A stretch of 64,000 nucleotides of DNA from Calothrix sp. FI2-JRJ7. GTDB lineage: Bacteria; Cyanobacteriota; Cyanobacteriia; Cyanobacteriales; Nostocaceae. Under the pieces are notes generated by a model. The model did no database searches, was not told the origin of the DNA, and was given only the letters and a program-made list of their open reading frames with translations. A program made the position numbers and the translations under genes. Numbering within the stretch: the first letter of the stretch is position 1; each line of letters begins with the position of its first letter. The stretch covers positions 160,568 to 224,567 of the forward strand of contig JAHHGX010000068.1 of assembly GCA_019359675.1 (NCBI GenBank), in the 5' to 3' direction. This document shows positions 60,602 to 64,000 of the stretch, piece by piece.

Positions 60602-61237
60602 CTACGATAGCGGAAGTGTTTTTAAAATAAAGTTCCGTAATACCTCTAACATTTCTACATTGATTTCATGTTCGGCATCAAACTCTTTATATTCTACCTC
60701 AATACCTAATGCCAGTAGGGCTTCTCGCGCTCTAACTGCCGCAGCAAGTGGAACTACAGAGTCCTGCTTCCCATGCATTATTAAAGTCGGCGCCCGATTC
60801 ATGTCATTAATATCATTACTACTGGTTTTCATATCATGCCAATAACCGCTTATAGACACTAAACCAGCCAGAGGCAAATTTGAGCCTACATCCAAAGTCA
60901 TTGCACCCCCTTGTGAGAAACCACTCAAGATTGTCCTTGATAACGGCACTGAGGTACTTCCCTCTAAAGAGAGTATCCACTGTCTTAATATTTCTTCACA
61001 TTCCGGTAATCCTTTATACATATTATCTGACCTTAAGTCATACCACGCTCTACCACCAGGGGAATAGGGGTAAGGAAATGGTGCCGAGGGAAAAATAAAT
61101 TGGTAATCAGGTAAATTGAGATAAGGTGCCAGTGATACTAAATCTTCAGCATTGGCGCCCCACCCATGCAGCATAATAATTTGTTGCGTGGGAGTTTGCT
61201 TTGTTTGTGGTGGAATGGTAATAGCTTCTAATGTCAT
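60602..61237 (-). CDS. Alpha/beta hydrolase, phospholipase/carboxylesterase family
   Basis: 211 residues. Catalytic Ser in LSGFSQGGAMTLD (GxSxG), Asp in MHGKQDSVVP, His in DAEHEINVE. Oxyanion region IMLHGWGANAEDL. Related to EstB/acyl-protein thioesterase-like enzymes. The preceding minus-strand gene ends 1-2 bases before it, so the two form an operon. Confidence 0.9.
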   Translation of the reverse strand: MTLEAITIPPQTKQTPTQQIIMLHGWGANAEDLVSLAPYLNLPDYQFIFPSAPFPYPYSPGGRAWYDLRSDNMYKGLPECEEILRQWILSLEGSTSVPLSRTILSGFSQGGAMTLDVGSNLPLAGLVSISGYWHDMKTSSNDINDMNRAPTLIMHGKQDSVVPLAAAVRAREALLALGIEVEYKEFDAEHEINVEMLEVLRNFILKTLPLS

Positions 61238-61238
61238 T

Positions 61239-61679
61239 TTATGAAGATAAGATTTGCTGTGCTAATTCTTCTAAAGAATAAACAATTTTGATTTCAGGAC
61301 GTACTAATTTGGTTTGAATTTCTACATCTTGCCTTCTTGGGTAATTTGGATGCATTCCAATAAATATAGGTTTATCGGTCATTGACCAGGCGCCTAACTC
61401 ATAAAGTGCAATTGGGCATATACTTTCTTGGGGGAACCAAAAGAGTATTGTGTGTGCAAGTCGCAGGTGTTTGTGTTCCCACTCTATTTGTTTAAGGGAA
61501 GCATCTGGGTCATGAATGGGGAAATTATGGCGCCGAGGATTTAATATTGTCCAAGTTGAAGGTTTGAGTAATTCTACTATTTCTGCCTGCCAATCTAGAC
61601 AATTACTTATTCCCCCTGCTAAAAATATTGCTTTATTTTCACCGCTATATTCTTCTAATGGTTCAATATATTTGTTCAT
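61239..61679 (-). CDS. Nucleoside 2-deoxyribosyltransferase-like protein
   Basis: 146 residues of the family with FLAGGISNCLDWQAEIVELL at the start, ILNPRRHNFPIHDPDASLKQ then IEWEH, and LYELGAWSMTDKPIFIGMHP, which carries the conserved Glu expected to be the nucleophile. Known members move deoxyribose between bases; many unassigned ones are thought to act on nucleotides. Followed almost directly by the esterase gene. Confidence 0.8.
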   Translation of the reverse strand: MNKYIEPLEEYSGENKAIFLAGGISNCLDWQAEIVELLKPSTWTILNPRRHNFPIHDPDASLKQIEWEHKHLRLAHTILFWFPQESICPIALYELGAWSMTDKPIFIGMHPNYPRRQDVEIQTKLVRPEIKIVYSLEELAQQILSS

Positions 61680-61798
61680 TGATTTGTTAATTTACACCCT
61701 CAAGGGTGTGGCTACACGAACAAAGCCTGCCGGGAGCAGGCTGAAAACATCAATTTAACCTACTTTATAAAAAATTACTTCAATTAAGAAACTCTCTA

Positions 61799-61828
61799 TC
61801 TTGTGGAATGGGCATCCCTGCCCGTTCC
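61799..61828. repeat. CTTGTGG..GGGCATCCCTGCCC interspersed repeat
   Basis: TCTTGTGGAATGGGCATCCCTGCCCGTTCC, same family as 46359 and 17207. The neighbouring stretch 61690-61745 holds two small hairpins, ACACCC..GGGTGT and AGCCTGC..GCAGGCT. Confidence 0.65.
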
Positions 61829-61832
61829 AAAT

Positions 61833-62342
61833 CTACTGATAATAATCAACACCCGCAATTATAGATAGGGCAATGGCATATTGCTCTAAATCTTGCCTGA
61901 GCAATTCTAACTCTGAACGTAATTGTTCTTCTCTTTCCCAAGTACGCTCGTGTTTTACTGGGTCAACTTCAGGCGCCCTCAAAGCTTCCCAAGCTTGTAA
62001 CAAAGGATGCCATTTAGATAAAAAAGGGCGTAAACCCCGGTTGAGTACGGCAATAGCAATGGCGCCTACTGACTGTTTTGAGGCGCCAACACCAGGCCCA
62101 GCTTCACGCAAAATTTGACGTGTAGTAGCAAACAAGCTATGTAAAGATGTAAGTGCTTCGCGAAGCAGACCTTGGTCTTGTTCAATACTTAAAGGTTGAA
62201 TAGCAATGCGTGTAACGAGTTCAACATATAACGACCAAGCAGCTTTCGCTTCGCTGACATCTGGTTCCCATTCTGTCCCCCCAATACCAAAAGGCAAGTT
62301 GACAGATATTTTCTTTAACTTTGGTGCGTCGTGTTTAGCCAT
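61833..62342 (-). CDS. Conserved hypothetical protein beside the TIR gene
   Basis: 169 residues: ISVNLPFGIGGTEWEPDVSE then AKAAWSLYVELVTRIAIQPL, then mostly helical with REALTSLHSLFATTRQILRE and a coiled-coil-like end (EREEQLRSELELLRQDLEQY). It reads like a small helical accessory protein. The TIR-domain gene ends 46 bases upstream on the same strand, so the two may be a unit. No function assigned. Confidence 0.65.
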   Translation of the reverse strand: MAKHDAPKLKKISVNLPFGIGGTEWEPDVSEAKAAWSLYVELVTRIAIQPLSIEQDQGLLREALTSLHSLFATTRQILREAGPGVGASKQSVGAIAIAVLNRGLRPFLSKWHPLLQAWEALRAPEVDPVKHERTWEREEQLRSELELLRQDLEQYAIALSIIAGVDYYQ

Positions 62343-62388
62343 AAAAATAATTATTGGTAGAAGTTATAGAAACCTGGTTTCTCGGATT

Positions 62389-63882
62389 TTAATCTTTATA
62401 TAAACCTTTAATTCCCTGTATTAACTTTTCCAAGGGTTCTAGCTCGTCAACATTTTCCTTAAAATTTATCCAGTTTAATTCACTGAAAAATAGTAGTACA
62501 TCTGGTTCATCTGGTATTACATTGAGACCTGGTAATAAAACGGGAATTATAGGTAGATTTTTTTTGACTCTGCGGTTGTTGAGAATTAGTAGCTCTTGCT
62601 CTTGCCAATCTCCTAAGCCGTTAGTACTAATGAAAACAGCCGCCGATTTTGATTGTTTAATTCCATTTATTATATATTTTTGAAATGACATTCCTGGAGG
62701 AATTTCTACTTTATCTAGCCAAGGGTTTAAACCGTGCTGCCGTAAAAGCTCGGCTATTCTTTCTACAAAAGGTTTATCTTTACTATTGTGAGATAGAAAT
62801 ACATCGAAATCATTTGTAGCTTCTTTGCCTTTAATTATAGAAGTTGCCGTTTCAATTTCGCGCCCTTTATCGGCAGCTATATCCATTTTTATAATTTGTG
62901 GAATTTCAGCGCGTGGACTACTTAAACTACTATCGCCATCAAGTAAGGAAATTCTGGCATCGCAGACGCTACAATTAATCCAATCGAAACCACGTTTTTT
63001 TCTTAGTATTACATGCGATTCATTTACAGAGGCGCCACATTCAGTACATACTACTATTCGTCTACGCTGAATAGTTTCTGGTAATGCGCGACGTTTTAAG
63101 TGGGTATGTACGTACTCTTCAAATTGTAGTCGTGTATGTTCGCTTGCTTCTGGTTTAAAGAAAAGCGTTAATTCTGCTTTGCCTTCATCTACATTACCAA
63201 TGTGTCGTAACCATATTCCACACTCTCCACCAACTTGCGCTTCAAAGATGGCGGCATTTTTCCACATTTCTTTACACTTAAAAAATGCGCTTCTCGATAA
63301 ACGTACTGTTAATGTCGTGTATATACCTACTATTGCCCCCTCAAATCCTAATATTACAGCTTTGCCTTCAGGGTCAGGCGCTAGAGGCCATTCGCGAGTC
63401 ATTTGAGAAGGAAATACTAATAAAGGGCCTGTGTCGCTTTGTTCGCGTAAAGCTATTTCACGAGCGAATAATTCTTCAACTGTGGCAATTAACAGTAATT
63501 TTTCTTGTTGTTTGTCTTTGATACGTTCAGAGGAAGGCATCCGAAACTTGCCTGCAAGCACATCTTCTTCAGCAATACAACCTAAACCTTCTGGTTGCTC
63601 TTTGGCAACGTTAATTATTGCTGAGGCATAAGCGTCTAATAATTCTGGCTGTAGTAGTATAAGATTACCAAAACTTAGTCTCCGAATTAGATCGCGTGAC
63701 TCAACGAGTCGTATACAAGTATCAAATTCTTGACGTGTTTGTTTAGAATTAGAGTCATCTAAAGTTTTGACAAAAGAACGAAATAAATCATCGACCGGAG
63801 ATAATAATCTTTCCTCCTGTTTTTCTTGTATCAGAAAAACTTTGATTCGTTGAAATAGTTCTGTAGAAATTACTGTATCCGC
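62389..63882 (-). pseudogene. TIR-domain protein with disrupted 5' part
   Basis: About 497 codons without a normal start: a TGA at 63883-63885 closes the frame and no ATG or GTG occurs before GTG 63561. Domains: an unassigned N-terminal region (ELFQRIKVFLIQEKQ...LLLQPELLDAYASAIINVAK), a conserved middle region (GKAVILGFEGAIVGIYTTLT, KCKEMWKNAAIFEAQVGG), a Cys4 zinc ribbon (CTECGAS, CSVCDARISLLD), then TIR (NDFDVFLSHNSKDKPF to DWQEQELL). TIR proteins cleave NAD or signal in defence. The upstream part of the gene is missing or frameshifted; translation of a shortened product from 63561 is possible. Confidence 0.7.
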
Positions 63883-63885
63883 TCA

Positions 63886-64000
63886 ATAAGTAGGGGTAAC
63901 CCAAATGCACAACAGCATGGCGCCAACGAACGTAAAGTAAACGAGGAACACGCTCCTGCCGAGCTGATGATATTGCCCTATTGCCTCCAAAGCCTAACTC
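63886..64000. other. Right-edge sequence, unassigned
   Basis: On the minus strand one frame is open to the edge (NRAISSARQERVPRLLYVRW then RHAVVHLGYPYLL), but it is out of frame with the TIR gene and matches no family I know. It may be the inserted or rearranged sequence that broke that gene. Confidence 0.3.

Overview
The window looks like chromosomal (or large-plasmid) DNA of a filamentous, Nostoc/Calothrix/Rivularia-type cyanobacterium. Evidence: low G+C, cyanobacterial families (DUF2555, DUF3611 remnant, an ETR1-like histidine kinase, MHYT kinase, Rcp-type response regulators, PRC-barrel paralogues), type II IPP isomerase, many interspersed palindromes (GTAGAGACG..CGTCTCTAC; AGAAACC[CT]GGTTTCT), and a highly iterated octamer-like palindrome. 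The usual HIP1 word GCGATCGC was not seen; GGCGCC recurs about every 600-700 bases instead.

Layout. 1-6.4 kb: metal resistance. An RND pump (only its N-terminus is in the window), its HlyD-type adaptor and a DUF305 CopM-like lipoprotein form a copper-type block; the adaptor and the pump have the same twin TTTCAT box. A ZiaA/ZntA-like P-type ATPase follows behind an SmtB/ZiaR-like operator. 6.7-18.4 kb: a worn accessory zone with HigBA-like and VapBC-like modules, two PRC-barrel paralogues around an MscS channel, an ethylene-receptor-like hybrid kinase, and several gene remnants (CHAT, DUF3611, receiver domain, yellow/MRJP-like protein). 18.4-31.3 kb: mostly ordinary genes (MHYT kinase, site-2 protease with CBS pair, amino-acid ABC transporter, PIN module, tldD, fni, sppA). 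32-39.6 kb: a secreted PEP-CTERM-like protein, a DUF2157/GDYXXLXY pair, RsmB-type methyltransferase, and a Crp regulator next to an MFS-SDR fusion.

39.9-48.9 kb is the most unusual part. A large SF1 helicase gene has lost its C-terminal motifs at a perfect 51-base palindrome. It is followed by tRNA-like debris, then a PARG-type ADP-ribose glycohydrolase, tRNA-Gly and tRNA-Arg, an RNA ligase, eight more tRNAs (Ala, His, Ser, Ile, Ser, Arg, Ser, Lys), a stand-alone EF-Tu gene 36 bases after the last tRNA, and a tandem GNAT acetyltransferase. I read it as a reserve translation and RNA-repair island: spare tRNAs, an enzyme to reseal broken RNA, an enzyme to strip ADP-ribose, and a spare EF-Tu to deliver the tRNAs.

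49-64 kb: a stress block (Dps, TIGR02587/TIGR02588 pair, YeaQ-like protein), four two-component genes, HAD phosphatase, S4 RNA-binding protein overlapping coaBC, DUF2555, an esterase, a deoxyribosyltransferase-like protein, and a TIR-domain protein whose 5' part is broken near the right edge.

Limits: everything is read by eye; family names rest on recognised motifs, and no database search was run.
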